A stretch of DNA of 22,973 nt from Rhizopus sp. PT2906 (lineage: Eukaryota > Mucoromycota > Mucoromycetes > Mucorales > Rhizopodaceae). The stretch is taken from assembly GCA_025529335.1 (NCBI GenBank), contig JAMYHX010000598.1, forward strand, positions 1-22,973, read 5' to 3'. Each line of letters begins with the position of its first letter. The stretch's first letter is position 1. Position numbers and translations under genes: made by a program. Positions 1 through 10,894 of this stretch are shown piece after piece. The notes below the pieces were generated by a model, which ran no database searches, was not told the origin of the DNA, and saw nothing but the letters and a program-made list of their open reading frames with translations.

Positions 1-243
1 CATGAATTTTGTTCTCACCATGGGTGTATTTATTTTCGATCACAGGCGAATTTACTTTCCGAAAAGAGTGTATAACAGAAGGAATTCCCATAAATGTAAA
101 AGAAAAATGCTTATGGTTCTTTTCAAGATGAAAACAAATGAACAAGTATTTATTTACAAATAAAATGATATGTTATATCAGTCCCCTTTCTGGAGGGTTG
201 CACATTTGGTGCTTGCTAAACCCTTTTCCATGAGTATTATTAG
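1..243. other. window edge, no gene recognised
   Basis: AT-rich sequence at the window edge and downstream of the minus-strand stop at 244-246. I see no convincing reading frame, repeat or RNA gene. It probably holds the 3' UTR of the minus-strand coding remnant. Confidence 0.3.
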
Positions 244-646
244 TTAATCTAACATTCTGAAGGCAAATGATACCACACCGTAGCGTTTCTTGACTGCTTC
301 GTCTTCAACGTTCAATTCTTTAATTATTTTTGCTGTTTCGTCCAGCGAAACCTAAACAATTATTCATATTCAGTATTGTTGTCTGTAGTTGATTACTAAA
401 AGCGTTTATCTTTAAATCATAAAAGAAATCAAGTAACAGAGGCATCATGTGCTGGGCTTGATGGGCTTTTTCTGTTACTGTGCGTTTATTTTCTCTACAA
501 AAGTTATATATGCCATTGCTGGCATATTTAATCGACCAGAGACGGATATGCTCATCTATTGACAAGTTAGCTTTTCTCTTTTTGTGTGTAAGATGTGTTT
601 ACTTACCGCTGGCGTGAACGAAATACAACTTTAGTCTTTGAAATGT
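244..646 (-). CDS. unidentified minus-strand gene, 3' part or remnant
   Basis: The 3' part of a spliced gene can be traced, but I do not recognise the family. The last exon reads VSLDETAKIIKELNVEDE and ends ...SFAFRMLD with a stop at 244-246. It follows an acceptor ending TTTAG. An upstream exon starts at 555 (DEHIRLWSIKYASNG...) after an acceptor CAATAG. It joins in phase with a preceding segment (607-646, ...RLKLYFVHAS) that has a textbook donor GTAAGT. The junction between the last two exons is ambiguous: a donor GTAACA after ...ENKRT gives phase 0 onto VSLDE, while a donor GTAATC later in the exon would need a different acceptor. No start codon or 5' exons were found, so this may be a truncated gene or pseudogene. 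Confidence 0.35.
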
Positions 647-1411
647 CTCGACAGAGGCATACGCAGATAAAGTAGAATTTTTATGAAAAAGAAAGGAGCA
701 TTATTAAAATAAGGCGCATGTCACTGTATTATTTATGCTAATATTGTAATAGAAAGTAGAACGTATGCTCCTACCGTAAGATTATAAAGTATAATTTAAG
801 TTTTAAATTTCTCTCTTTATTACAGTTAGTAAAGCACACAGTCCCTTTATGTCGTCAAAGAGAATACTTTTCTTTCATCCTTCTTTTTTAAAACAGCCTG
901 ATATTTCCACTAAAAGGACTCCAAAATCAGATACTTCTTGGAATTTGATTAAGCCATCAATGCCATATATTTTTATATTATTTACTTTTTTTTGAGCGCT
1001 ATGATTATCAATTGTTCAATCATTGCCCATAATGGCTCACTGTCAAGGGAGTAAAATAAGGTAGTCTTTGAAGAAATGTGACTAAAGCAGAGAAGGTACC
1101 TTGACTGATTTTGAAAATTTGCTACGCACTGCATTAAGCTATGTATCCTTTTTTGGATTAAACGAGGGAGAAAGGGCGCATCTAGTGATTCTTTCCCTTG
1201 GCAACGAAAAAATTCATTTATAATACAAAATATACAGGGAAAAAAATGTTTTTTTTAATATTCTTCCTTGTAAGAAAGTCTTTTTACCATTATCTTTTTT
1301 CTTTTTATTTAAAAAGCAAGTACTTCAATACAGTCTACTCTATACAACTTTACTCTCTTGTGTATTTGTGTGTTCATCTCACTTCATCTCTTTTCATCAT
1401 CAAATTAAGCC
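647..1411. other. intergenic region with a relic-like patch
   Basis: No gene can be supported here. Two things are visible. At about 685-769 there are blocks resembling the subterminal part of the large element downstream (see findings). At about 825-990 on the plus strand a short open stretch follows an acceptor-like CTTTATTACAG (SKAHSPFMSSKRILFF...), but no partner exon was found. The last 150 bp before EPL1 are pyrimidine-rich, as is common upstream of fungal starts. Confidence 0.35.
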
Positions 1412-3352
1412 ATGGTTACAACATTCCGAGTAAGAAAAATTACAGCCAAGCTCCCATTGCCTATCTTTAGGGAATCCGATCTACCCGATATGGAGAATAT
1501 ACAGAGGCATGCGCCAGAGATAGAAACAGGCGTTGAAAAAGAGGAAGAGACAGAGGTTTGTGCGCAGCAATTAAAGTTTATAATACAATTATACTAATTT
1601 TACTATAGCATCATTTACAAGCCGCTCTATCCGCCCATCAAGTCGCAGTGAGGACGGGTGCTAAAATTGAAAGTCATATTCCTGTTCCCGATGCGTCTTT
1701 TACGATTGATAAAAATGAATATGAACAATTGTATAACAAAACTCATAAAGAAACAAGTGCACTGATACGCTATTCGTGCACTGTTGAAGATGTTATTGGA
1801 TGTCCTTACTTTATGGATGAAGAGGACGAAAGGTTCTTGAAAGCATTGAATGTTGATCTATCTGAAGATGACTTTGAGAAAATAATGAATGAATTTGAGC
1901 ATTTGACAAAGAATAGCCTAATACTAACACCTCAGTCTTTGGTATATTTACTTGTTTAAACTCATAATGATCATAGTTAACCTCTCTCTCTCATTATATC
2001 TCTATCTTTTCTCTCTCTCTATATATATATGCCATCTTTTTCGAATGATAAGGGTCTACCTGATTTTACGCATTTCATGGAATCATCAGTACCTTCTAAC
2101 TCTCTATTACATTCCTTTACTTGCCTTGAACCGATATATGATCACTGGAAACAACGTAAACTAGCCGTCAACAAAAAGCCCTTGATACCCCAATTAAAGA
2201 CTGATGATACCATAAAGAACAGCCAATACGACCCCTATGTTTGTTTCCGTCGTCGTGAAATCAAATCAGGGCGAAAGACAAGGTTGAACGATCAGCGATC
2301 ATTGGAAAAGTTACGTCGACTTCGACATGATATGGAGACAGCCAGAACCTTGCTCCAAATGGTTGTGCGAAGAGAAGAAATGAAAAAGGAAGAAATGATT
2401 GTTGACCGTAATGTGTTTGATAAAAAATGTCAAGTGCTTGAATATCAAAAACTGCTGGGCATACAAGAGGATCTCTCGTCATTGTTGCCTAAAAAGAAAG
2501 TTAAACTGTCTTCCACAGGATCCACTCCTAGGTATGACAAATTCGTAGAATAAGTAGTACAACTAAACCTTTCTTTTTTGTATAGTGCAATTATCAAGAT
2601 CCCTATTGGTAAGCTCAAGGCGGATTATCCAATACAGATTCCTGTAGAAAAGAGCGTAGAACAATTGACTATTGAATCAGAGCTGAGCAAGAGAAAAGTA
2701 ATTGAGGAACAATATGATACGGTAACTTCAACATGAAAGTAACTTAAAAGCTTGTAAACTAATACCCCTCCTAGATTGATTATGAGCCATTTTTACCTGC
2801 TCTACAATCACAGTTCTATCAAGCGCTATCAAATCAAAATCCTATTAGATATAGGAAGCGTATTGGCCGTGGTGGACGACTCTTTATTGATCGTGTAGGT
2901 TACAGGCACGTCTTCTCTCCAAGCACTTTTGATAAATACAGATTTGATCAATCTGACGAAGAAGAAGAAGATGACCCTATGGAAGTGGATGAAATGGACG
3001 ACAGGTAAATAATTATAGAAAAAAAAACGAAAAGATTAATAATAACGAAATTAGGTATTTGAGACACAGAGCACAGCTTCTTTCTGATGCGAAACTTGAT
3101 TACTTTGTTACAAATCATTTATCAAGACCAGCCACGCAGCTTCCAAACACAGTAGAGGCATCTGCTCAACGACTCTCCCTTGCTACAGGGGCATTTGGTT
3201 TTAAGAAACAGTCTAGGAAAAGAACATCTGATGAGGCCGCTCTGGCTATGGCAAATGATATGATTGCTGCCAATGTAGCCGCTGCTATGAAAGGAGAGTC
3301 TCCTGCTGCTCGATTAGACATGAGTCCTCAAAACAATCGAATGGTTCATTAA
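1412..3352 (+). CDS. EPL1: enhancer of polycomb-like protein (NuA4 subunit)
   Basis: EPL1 homologue. In other fungi this is a nuclear scaffold subunit of the NuA4/piccolo histone H4/H2A acetyltransferase complex. I read six exons: 1412-1555, 1609-1941, 2053-2531, 2586-2721, 2775-3004 and 3055-3352. All have GT-AG introns and consistent phase, giving 539 aa. The N-terminus MVTTFRVRKITAKLPLPIFR opens the EPcA domain and is followed by ESDLPDMENIQRHAPEIETG. The acidic EEE run and the VEDVIGCPYFMDEEDERFL segment are also typical. The middle carries EPIYDHWKQRK and DPYVCFRRREIK, then a basic helical region rich in R, K and E. The C-terminal exons hold IGRGGRLFIDR, as in EPL1 proteins. The start is fixed by the conserved MVTTFRVRK. 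Intron 2 contains a long CT/AT pyrimidine run with no AG before GATAAG at 2052. Confidence 0.93.
1979..2036. repeat. CT/TA-rich low-complexity tract in EPL1 intron 2
   Basis: A run of CT dinucleotides passes into TA dinucleotides inside the second EPL1 intron. It lacks any AG, so it acts as an unusually long polypyrimidine tract before the acceptor at 2051-2052. It is likely to vary in length between strains. Confidence 0.7.
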
Positions 3353-3437
3353 ATAGATAATATAATTATACATATTTCATTTTTTCTATACATTTAGCAT
3401 ATTCATAAAAAGTCATTCAAATAAAAAGAACTCTTTA

Positions 3438-5314
3438 TTATGAAATTCTTATCATCGATGGACTTGTAAACACGCCAGACGAAGGTAATTGACCCTTCAT
3501 TTTGACTACTGCTGCCATCGGTCTATCTACACCGCTTTGATACTTTACAGAGACCACATTTCCTTGTTGTGTGACAGTACCGTTGTGAACGCTTGAGATT
3601 CTTGTACCCTCAGCTACTTTAAATTGAATCCTGACGATCCTTCCAAGCGGCTTAGACCGACACTGAGATCGACAGCGAGCGTTTATTGTGGCCGTAAATC
3701 CACCGTAAGGGTCGGATCGAACAAAAGAAAATTGAGCGGTGACCTTGTTGCTGTCGTATGGCTTGGCAATCGGGACTTGTTCGGTCTGTCCCAAAGTCTG
3801 AAGAGTATCCCCACGAGGGCAGGTTGAGTGGCCCAAGCCGCAATAGACGGAGCTGCCGTCTGTAGAAGATAAACAGGTAAGGCTGTTGGGACATGGTCGA
3901 AGGAGCCATTTGCCATTCACACAAGTTGCGAAAGATTGACCAGAACATGCAAAACCTTTAGTACAAGATTCTCCTTCCTTTACACAATACTTGGAGGGTA
4001 TAGAGGTCGTTGTGGGAGCAGCTGTTGCCTTGGATGTTGTACGAGACGCTTTAGTACTGGTATGGGATGACTTGGTATGTGTCTTAGTCGAATGAACAGT
4101 CGATGTTGTTTGAGATGGTTTACCCTTGCCTAAGCCGTGTACCAATTTGGCAATAGCCGCTTGGTAACTAGGAGACACATCTCTGTTGCCATAGCCAGCT
4201 GACGCATCTATTATCAAAAAAAAAGGGAAAAAAATGAATATCTGTTTCAGTTGTGTATGTATCAAACTTACCCCACAGCATAATTCCACCAAAGCTTGAA
4301 TAAGTTGTATACAGTTTATTGACAACAGGAGATAGAGACTGATAAGGCACGTATCCACTTCCGGCTGCAGTACTTGATCCTGGTAGACCTAAAAACACCT
4401 TGATATTTTTGTTGGGTGAAGAGTGTCTTGCCCAATGATCCCATGTTTGAAAGTTAAAGCTACTGCTCAAGGTGGAACAGTAGTTATTATAAAACTGAAC
4501 AAATATAGCATCAAATCCGACCTCCTCTAAGGCAGGGCCCAGCATGGCATCAGGAAAAGGGCATTGAGGAGCGCCTGTGATGTAATACTTTTTGGACTTA
4601 TCCTTATTAAAGTGACTTCGAAGACGTTTTACCATGGCCTAAGTATCAGAGAGATTAGACAAGAAAAGAGATGAATGCAATCGTTTGCTTACTCCATAAC
4701 CGGCAGGTCCACCACCTTCGATGTCCAGGTCGAACCCGTCGACCACAGCATCACCAAATGGTCTTGTCTTACTCTTACCACCACCAAATGTGTTCCATAA
4801 GGTATCAGCAAAATCATGAGCGTTCTGATCATTTGAGAAACCATAAACGCCCGCAGCTCCACCCAGCGATAAGAGAACAATCTTGCCTTTGTTTTGGCAA
4901 CTTTTTATATCTGGAATCATGTTTGTTTCAGTTAAATATATTGATATGATCATGCTTATTTTACCTCTTCCTACTTCAGGACATTGTAAAAGATTGGTTC
5001 CTGAAAATCGGGCATCATCACATGAATTAGCCAAATTAAGCTCGGGAAGATCCTTGTCTTTAAAACTATAAAGGAAAGCAAGTACGACCACATCTGTGTT
5101 GCCGTCACAGTAAGAAGCGAGCGATTGCTGACTATTGGATGTTCCTCTTGAGTTCTATTTAAGAAATTGAGTTGGTTGTTATTTTCAGATATATCTTGTT
5201 GATGCGTACCTGGCCCCAATAGGTCACGACGGAAGGCGAATCAGGGAAACGAGAGTAAACTTGTGAAGCAAAGAGAGTGAAGATGATGAATAGATAATAA
5301 TGATACCAGATCAT
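3438..5314 (-). CDS. class III GH18 chitinase with Ser/Thr linker and chitin-binding tail
   Basis: Secreted family 18 endochitinase that cleaves chitin beta-1,4 bonds; probably a wall-remodelling or nutritional enzyme. Exons (minus strand) are 5314-5210, 5154-4965, 4910-4693, 4638-4272 and 4207-3438, giving 549 aa. A signal peptide ends near residue 21 (MIWYHYYLFIIFTLFASQVYS). The catalytic barrel starts at VVTYWGQNSRGTSNSQ, and the active-site signature DGFDLDIEGG puts the acid/base at about E163. The barrel closes with GIMLWDAS. A Ser/Thr/Lys-rich linker (about 324-366) follows, then a six-Cys block (about 368-416, YCVKEGESC...VYCG) like the CBM19 chitin-binding module. About 130 more residues of unassigned domain complete the protein. 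The 3' end converges on EPL1 with only 85 bp between stop codons. The gene looks intact. Confidence 0.93.
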
Positions 5315-5899
5315 AAGCCTAATTGTCCTTTAGAAAGAGAAGGATGTTCTATAAAAGATTACAATCGAGTATTTATACTATTTTGTTAACCTGTTACAAA
5401 TTATCTTGCAGATACACTTATTATTGGCTTTTTTAATTACTTTACTTTTACAGAAATCAATTTATACAATGAAGCCATCGAAAACAATACTCATTATAAT
5501 AGCACTTTAGCATCCAATTCTGTTCCTTATTATACCTTTCATTTATGTTTTGTTACCTTTGCTTAGTTACAAAGGATATAAATTAGTTGTCAGTTTGTAA
5601 TTAAAGACAGGCTTTATTTCTTCTTGTTACACTTGATATTAAACTGCCTTAAATGTAGACAATTGAACTTAAACTCAGATATACTTTGCAGAATTCATAT
5701 CTGAAAACCAAATTGATAAAATTGATCTAATAAAGCGCCTCAATAGCAATAATACAGCCTTGGGTGTTCAATATTAGACTGATTATATTTGTTTTTGTCT
5801 TCTTAATTAGATCAATTAAGTATATTTTTTTCTTTAAATAGAACTTGAGACTAAGTTTTTCATAATTAGACCTTAACAGTTAGCAACTGTATCTTTGTT

Positions 5900-6128
5900 A
5901 GACCAAGCACTCGTACATCCTATGCTTGTATGAAATGCAAATTCGTCAAGTAGCATACAATTACTCAATAGGCTCATACCATCTTGTTCTCACTGTGAGC
6001 TCGACCATGTCGTTCCTCGATCTTTTCTAGACTATAGCAGTTCTGTAGATGACTTTAAGGCCATCCAACTGCTGCATTACATGATCAGTCACTTCAATGA
6101 CAGCATTATCAATAAAAATAATCTTTAG
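5900..6128 (+). pseudogene. decayed Zn2Cys6 transcription-factor-like fragment
   Basis: Two nearby frames look like a fungal zinc-cluster DNA-binding domain broken apart. One frame (from 5900) reads RPSTRTSYACMKCKFVK and then meets a stop. The +1 frame resumes with LIPSCSHCELDHVVPRSFLD and stays open to a stop at 6126-6128. The order ACxxCK... PSCxxC is the family pattern. The middle Cys and the last Cys are missing, and no normal intron restores the frame. I read it as a relic; it could also be chance. Confidence 0.35.
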
Positions 6129-6530
6129 TTGACCTGTTATACTGTATTTCCAAAAAATAAATGAATGTCGTGCTTTCCAAATTTGGATGTCGTATTGAAA
6201 CCATTGTAATGTTGTCAGAGTAATAACTACATATACTCATTTTCTTCCTCTTTTGATATGATGTCGTTTTATTCAAACATGTTTTCTCTGTTGTCTTTTT
6301 GCGACAATATTATATAAAATCAACGTTAATAATTAATAAAAATACAGTAAAAGATGCTATCGGGGCACTCCTCGTAATTTTTAAACCATTTCTGCTCCTG
6401 GTCAATGATGCAATGGGCTCTGACTTATTGTTCTCATTGACCACATTTCTTTCAATCAGCGGTGTTTGTTCCCGTAAGCAGAACAACATCGATTATCAAT
6501 GCCTACTATTTTACTTTTTTTTTTAAAAAA

Positions 6531-6552
6531 GAAAGAAAGAAAGAAAGAAAAA
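6531..6552. repeat. GAAA microsatellite
   Basis: Short tandem GAAA repeats, about five units, follow a T-run and an A-run in the chitinase/protease intergenic region. Simple sequence with no evident function. Confidence 0.8.
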
Positions 6553-6771
6553 ACTGTATACAGATTTAGCATCAGAGCATAAAGTGGATTAATATGGTCA
6601 ATGCTAATGAATTTGCCAGGAACAAACCAACAGGGTCCTAATTCGGTATTGCCTACAAAACACAGTGTTACCATTAATTAAGTACAAATGCTTTTTGTAC
6701 AACCTAGTGTAATGTGTCTAATTAACAATAGATGATTCTACCTTTCTTTTTCTCTTTTCTTCTTTTGTAAC

Positions 6772-8317
6772 ATGCTGCTTCAACAGATCCTTGCTCTACT
6801 AGGGCTTCCTATTATAATAGCAGTATATGCTAAAAGCCCAGTAGAGGAGCCCAAACTACTGAAGGTACCATTAAAGAGGAGAACCAAGCCTTTACATCAG
6901 CTACTACAAAGACGTGATGTATTCAGCTCCAAACTATATAATGATCAAGGGTCCTTATACTTGATCCCTATATCTATCGGCACACCACCACAGACATTTC
7001 ATCTTGCACTTGATACTGGAAGGTAGTTGCCATCATTTCTCTTTTATCTCTTGCTGATTTTATTTTAGCTCTGATTTATGGGTCCCTGGAGCGCGATGCC
7101 CAAATTCTGTATGTCCATTTTCCAAATTCGATGAGACAAAATCAAATTCTTTTAAATCATCTACAAATATTTTCGATGTCACCTATGGATCAGGCACAGC
7201 AGCAGGCTTCTATGCCTTCGACACCGTCACTATAGCTGGTGCTACTGTACAGCAACAGCAGTTTGGATACGTTGTTCAACAAAAGAACATTTTAACACAG
7301 ATGGCGACACTCACAGGACAACCATATACACCAAGCAACGACAGTAAAAACGAAATTCAAGTCGATGGTATCTTTGGATTAGGATATCCATTCATTACTG
7401 CGGCCTATACCACTGCCCCTTACAATCCATTCTTTTTCAACCTCAAACAGCAACACCAACTTTCTCAAAACATCTTTTCTATTTATTTAAACAGCTCTCA
7501 GGCATATGGTAACTCGGGCGAAATCATTTTTGGTGGAATCGACAATTCAAAATATACTGGCAACATGTACTACATGCCTATTGCGCCAACCATGAGAACT
7601 TCTCGAGGCGCACAAGCCAAAGCTGACTATGGCTTCTGGCAAGTCTATGGTCAAGGCATTGGTGTCGTCAACAACAACAACATGCTTACTTCTGTAGTCG
7701 CATTTCAAGATACAGTACCCTTCATTTTTGATACAGGCACAACAATGTCCTATTTTCCTACAAAGGCCGTTGAAACAATACTTGTGCAATCTATAGGAAA
7801 GTCCAATTTGGCTTACGATATGCTCAATAATTATTTTCAAGTGAATTGCTCTGTTGCTAGGCAAACCAATGCAATGATTCAGCTTCAAATGTCTCTCACT
7901 AATGCGAAAACAGATCAGCCCGTTACTCTCAATGTACCACTAAAGGATCTCATTTTACCGCTGGACTCTAATTACATAAACACAGCCACAGTATGTATGG
8001 TTGGAATAATACCAAGCGAAAATAATATCTTTATTGGTCAATCCATGTTACGAAGCATCTATGTTGCTTATGACACTGATCAGAATCGTCTTGGTGTTGC
8101 AGCTGCTGTAGGATCATCAGCGATCATATCGGGACCGTCTAACATTGCTTCCTCTTCCCCCAATTCCCCCAATGCTGGCGTTGGCGCGTCAGGTACTAAC
8201 CAAAATCAGGTGTTTAACAACAGTGGGTTGTCAATTCGACCCAACTTGACCCAAGGCGTGTATTATATTGTCATTACTATTCTTATTTATTTACATTTAC
8301 ACCCTTTGCCAAAATGA
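6772..8317 (+). CDS. pepsin-family (A1) aspartyl protease, probably GPI-anchored; 3' end altered by an insertion
   Basis: Secretory aspartic endopeptidase of the pepsin/yapsin type. Two exons (6772-7022 and 7069-8317) give 499 aa. An N-terminal signal (LLQQILALLGLPIIIAVYA) and a short basic propeptide precede the mature enzyme, which begins near YLIPISIGTPPQTF. The catalytic motifs are DTGSSDLWVPG (D81, assembled across the intron) and DTGTTMSYFPT (about D305). FGLGYP and GSGT flap-region features are also present. The tail is Ser/Asn/Pro-rich, then hydrophobic (GVYYIVITILIYLHL), as in a GPI-attachment signal. The last five codons and the TGA stop lie inside the terminal inverted repeat of the mobile element that starts at 8300. 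Before insertion the frame would have stopped at TAA directly after ...YLHL. Confidence 0.9.
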
Positions 8318-8868
8318 TGTCGCAAAAAAAAAAAAATTTAAAGTGTCGTACTTTTACATGTTGTGTTCAGCTTTGTTTGTTATTGTAAAAAGGCTATTAA
8401 GTCGATGACTTGCGAATTAGATTCTTTATTAAGAAGAGCTAAATATTATTAAAAAAAGACGCATAAGCGTTTTATATCGAGAGAGAATCTATGACTGCTA
8501 TTTATATTACTGTCGTCACTGACATTATTTATGCTTATGTTATTATTGCTATACTAGTGGCTACTATAGTTATTGTTATTATTATTATAAGTTATTCTTA
8601 TCAGATGCGATAGAGGAATGTAAAGTAGAATGTATGCTTTACTTTATTATACTCGAGTTATTATAATGATCCATATCAAACACGTCAGAGTGGATCTATG
8701 TCGTGAGTAATTCTACATCCTTGTCAATATTGAAGAAGCATTTTCAGGTACGTTTTTTCCATCTATTATCCAGTTACACAAAGGATCAGGACTGGTCTCT
8801 CTTGATATTCTATAAAAAAAGTACTACATGAGCACCGTCCAAATGTGGGTTGTGAAAACAAGCGTACT

Positions 8869-9128
8869 TTACTTTATAACATGTAACCCCAGTACGTGAT
8901 TTTTCAAATCGCTTTGATCATCAAAATTACTTGGATATGAGGGGCACTCGTATAAGATACGCGAATCACTAACCTCAGACGACGTGGTTTTTCCACTTTC
9001 TGTCGCCGCTTTTGTTCTCGTGTGGTTACAACGCAGTTATGCATAGAGCATAAATGTCGCCGAAAGGATTGATGGCTTTTGAAGGTAGCATTGCAAAAGA
9101 TACACATTTTTTTATAGATAGCGTCCAT
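8869..9128 (-). CDS. two-finger C2H2 mini-protein, left arm copy
   Basis: Small gene divergent from the transposase; the two ATGs are 130 bp apart. I propose two exons (9128-9030 and 8973-8869) with a 56-nt GT-AG intron, giving 67 aa. Exon 1 encodes a C2H2 finger (CIFCNATFKSHQSFRRHLCSMH). Exon 2 encodes a second finger-like unit (YECPSYPSNFDDQSDLKNHV...LH) in which the second Cys is Tyr. Without splicing, the first frame runs on to 8904 as a basic tail. The splice model rests on phase and on recovery of a finger pattern, so it is an inference. The product may be a DNA-binding accessory or repressor of the element, or a captured fragment. The function is unknown. Confidence 0.55.
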
Positions 9129-9257
9129 ACTTAAAAAAAAAAAAAGAAAATTAGTTATACAGTGCATGTATAAAATTTCCAAACAGCGTATTTTGAAAAA
9201 TCAACAAGCAGACTCGATCATCCTAAAAAGGCGTTTCTTTCATTTGAATATATTTAA

Positions 9258-10488
9258 ATGAGCAACACACACAGATTCTTTATTGAAGATGGACAAGGAG
9301 AGATAACTACAGAAGATGGTGAAGAGGCCATGGACTACATTATTGAAGAAGGAGACGATTTTAATCTTCGAAACTTAACAAATTTAAGTGAATATAATGA
9401 ATGTCAACCGGTTCCCATTGAGCTCGATGCCGAAGACGAAAATTTAGAGAACAGAATTTCGCTTGTCATTGAAAAAGTAAACAAAAATATTACCGGAATT
9501 GCTGAGAGGACCGCTCAAACTTGGGCGAAAAGGATTAGAACGGAACCAGATTGGAACATTTATGAAAAACAAACTAATCGATGCAATCGGGCTAGGAGTC
9601 AACTTCAAGAGCCACAAAAATTACATATTCTTGAACTTTTTGACGATAAACCATATACTACGACCGATAAAGTTGTTGACAGTTTGACAAAGGCTTTTGA
9701 AGGGTTCACGCTAAAGAAATCAACGGTTAATAGCTTCATATTACATGAGTGTAATTTGACGATCAAAAGACTACAACGCCAACCTAAAGCTCGAAACAAT
9801 CCTAAGCGTATTGATGCAAGATACGAATGTGTTATAAAGTACGATAACTCAGACATGGACTTTCTTCGAAACTGCATTTTTATTGATGAATCAAGCTTTG
9901 ATATTAACATGAGGCCTTCTTATGGTCGAGCAGTTTCCGGAACACCAGCTATTGCGTCAACGCCATCTGCAAAAGCCGAATCACATTCCATTTTGGGGGC
10001 GATAGCCACTGTTGGGGTTGTTAATATCGACGTAAGAGTTCCTCAAATGAACAAGAGGATCAAAGTTGCTGGTGGCCGCAAAAGAAAAGTTACTGATACT
10101 AAAAAAGCTGGGAAGAAAGGCACAACGACAGGGCATTATCTCAATTTTTTACGAGGGACACTTGATCAATTAGACAAACACCCTGAATTAAACGGCTTTT
10201 ATCTTGTAATGGATAATGCCCCTATCCATACATCATAGGACATAGCCAAATACGTAGAATCTCGCGGCTACCGCTGTGTTTACGTACTTGCCTCCATATT
10301 CTCCTGAGCTCAATCTAATTGAACAATTCTGGTTAGTGGTGGTCAAAAGCAAAGTGAAACGCAACAAGTTTCTCGAGAAGGAAACCTTGATGGATCGGAT
10401 CACTGAAGCTTCTAATAGCTTGAAGCTAAGTGATTTTAAAGGGATTGTTAGGTATTTTCATAAATGCTTGGACAAGGGCCGTAATTAG
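9258..10488 (+). pseudogene. Tc1/mariner (IS630) DDE transposase, left arm copy, broken
   Basis: Cut-and-paste transposase gene. The N-terminus is acidic, followed by helix-turn-helix-like segments (about 60-180) and a DDE_3-type catalytic domain. Asp210 lies in CIFIDESSF, Asp319 in LVMDNAPIH, and the third acidic residue in the downstream YLPPYSPELNLIEQFW. Two lesions break it. An in-frame TAG at 10236-10238 directly follows PIHTS. About 40 nt later a frameshift, consistent with an extra TACG at about 10278-10285, separates ...ESRGYRCV from YLPPYSPE. Past these lesions the coding pattern resumes to 10488. An intron cannot explain them without removing catalytic residues. The same lesions occur in the right arm, so this element encodes no full-length transposase unless readthrough and frameshifting both occur. 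Confidence 0.88.
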
Positions 10489-10732
10489 GCAAGCGCTCTG
10501 AGGAAGTTTTCCTTCACGCGTCAATGACGGTAAAAGAAAAAAGAGAGGAAACTATTGTGGTGAACGATGAGAAGATGCGCAGGAAACAACCCAAAGCTGG
10601 TGTTGTGCAGGTAAGGAATAATTAAATAATATAAAGGAAATAGAAATACTTGAGAATCCCTTATGGGTTAAGTTTATTACAAGAATAAAGACTAAATTTA
10701 CAAAAGAACAATTATCTAAGACTATTTATATT

Positions 10733-10894
10733 TTACGGTACTTACGGTTCTTACGGTACTTACGGTTCTTACGGTTCTTACGGTTCTTACGGTTCTTACG
10801 GTTCTTACGGTTCTTACGGTTCTTACGGTTCTTACGGTTCTTACGGTTCTTACGGTTCTTACGGTACTTACGGTACTTACGGTACTTACGGTTC
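10733..10894. repeat. 9-bp minisatellite, left arm/core junction, 18 copies
   Basis: Eighteen head-to-tail copies of TTACGGTTC or TTACGGTAC. Writing T for TTC-ending and A for TAC-ending units, the order from the arm inward is A T A, then eleven T, then A A A T. The repeat marks exactly where inverted-repeat identity stops. The unit length is a multiple of three, so the minus strand stays open and would encode RKN/RKY repeats, probably by chance. Confidence 0.95.

Larger units (their letters stand above)
5315..6771. other. 1.4-kb intergenic region between divergent chitinase and protease genes
   Basis: Long AT-rich gap between the 5' ends of two divergently transcribed secreted-hydrolase genes, so it should hold both promoters. 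I found no intact gene. It contains the zinc-cluster-like remnant at about 5900-6128 and a GAAA microsatellite near 6531-6552. A weak open stretch at about 6350-6500 reads DAIGALLVIFKPF..., but it has no recognisable family and no splice partner. Confidence 0.5.
8300..10732 (+). repeat. left arm of the giant inverted repeat
   Basis: 2433-bp arm running from the outer CACCC end to the start of the 9-bp array. It contains, in order, about 550 bp of AT-rich sequence without a gene, the C2H2 gene (minus strand), the broken transposase (plus strand), and a 244-bp inner segment. The inner segment (about 10485-10610) stays open on the plus strand (...EEVFLHASMTVKEKREE...) up to a donor-like CAG|GTAAGG. 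It may be a tail of the transposase or an orphan exon. No second copy of the CACCC end is seen at the inner boundary, so the arm alone does not look like a complete transposon. Confidence 0.88.

Noticed and set aside
773..781. TACCGTAAG, similar to one unit of the 9-bp minisatellite
   Set aside because: Single occurrence without tandem neighbours. It is adjacent to the relic-like patch but too short to interpret.
4671..5071. Plus-strand open frames across the chitinase gene
   Set aside because: They are antisense shadows of exons carrying the GH18 active site and have no independent support.
6456..6674. Minus-strand frame upstream of the aspartyl protease
   Set aside because: It crosses the poly-A/GAAA tract, giving Phe/Ser runs, and shows no domain or conserved-looking pattern.
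10220..10310. An intron that would remove the stop and frameshift in the transposase
   Set aside because: Available GT-AG pairs would delete the MDNAPIH aspartate or the YLPPYSPE region, so splicing cannot restore a working catalytic domain.
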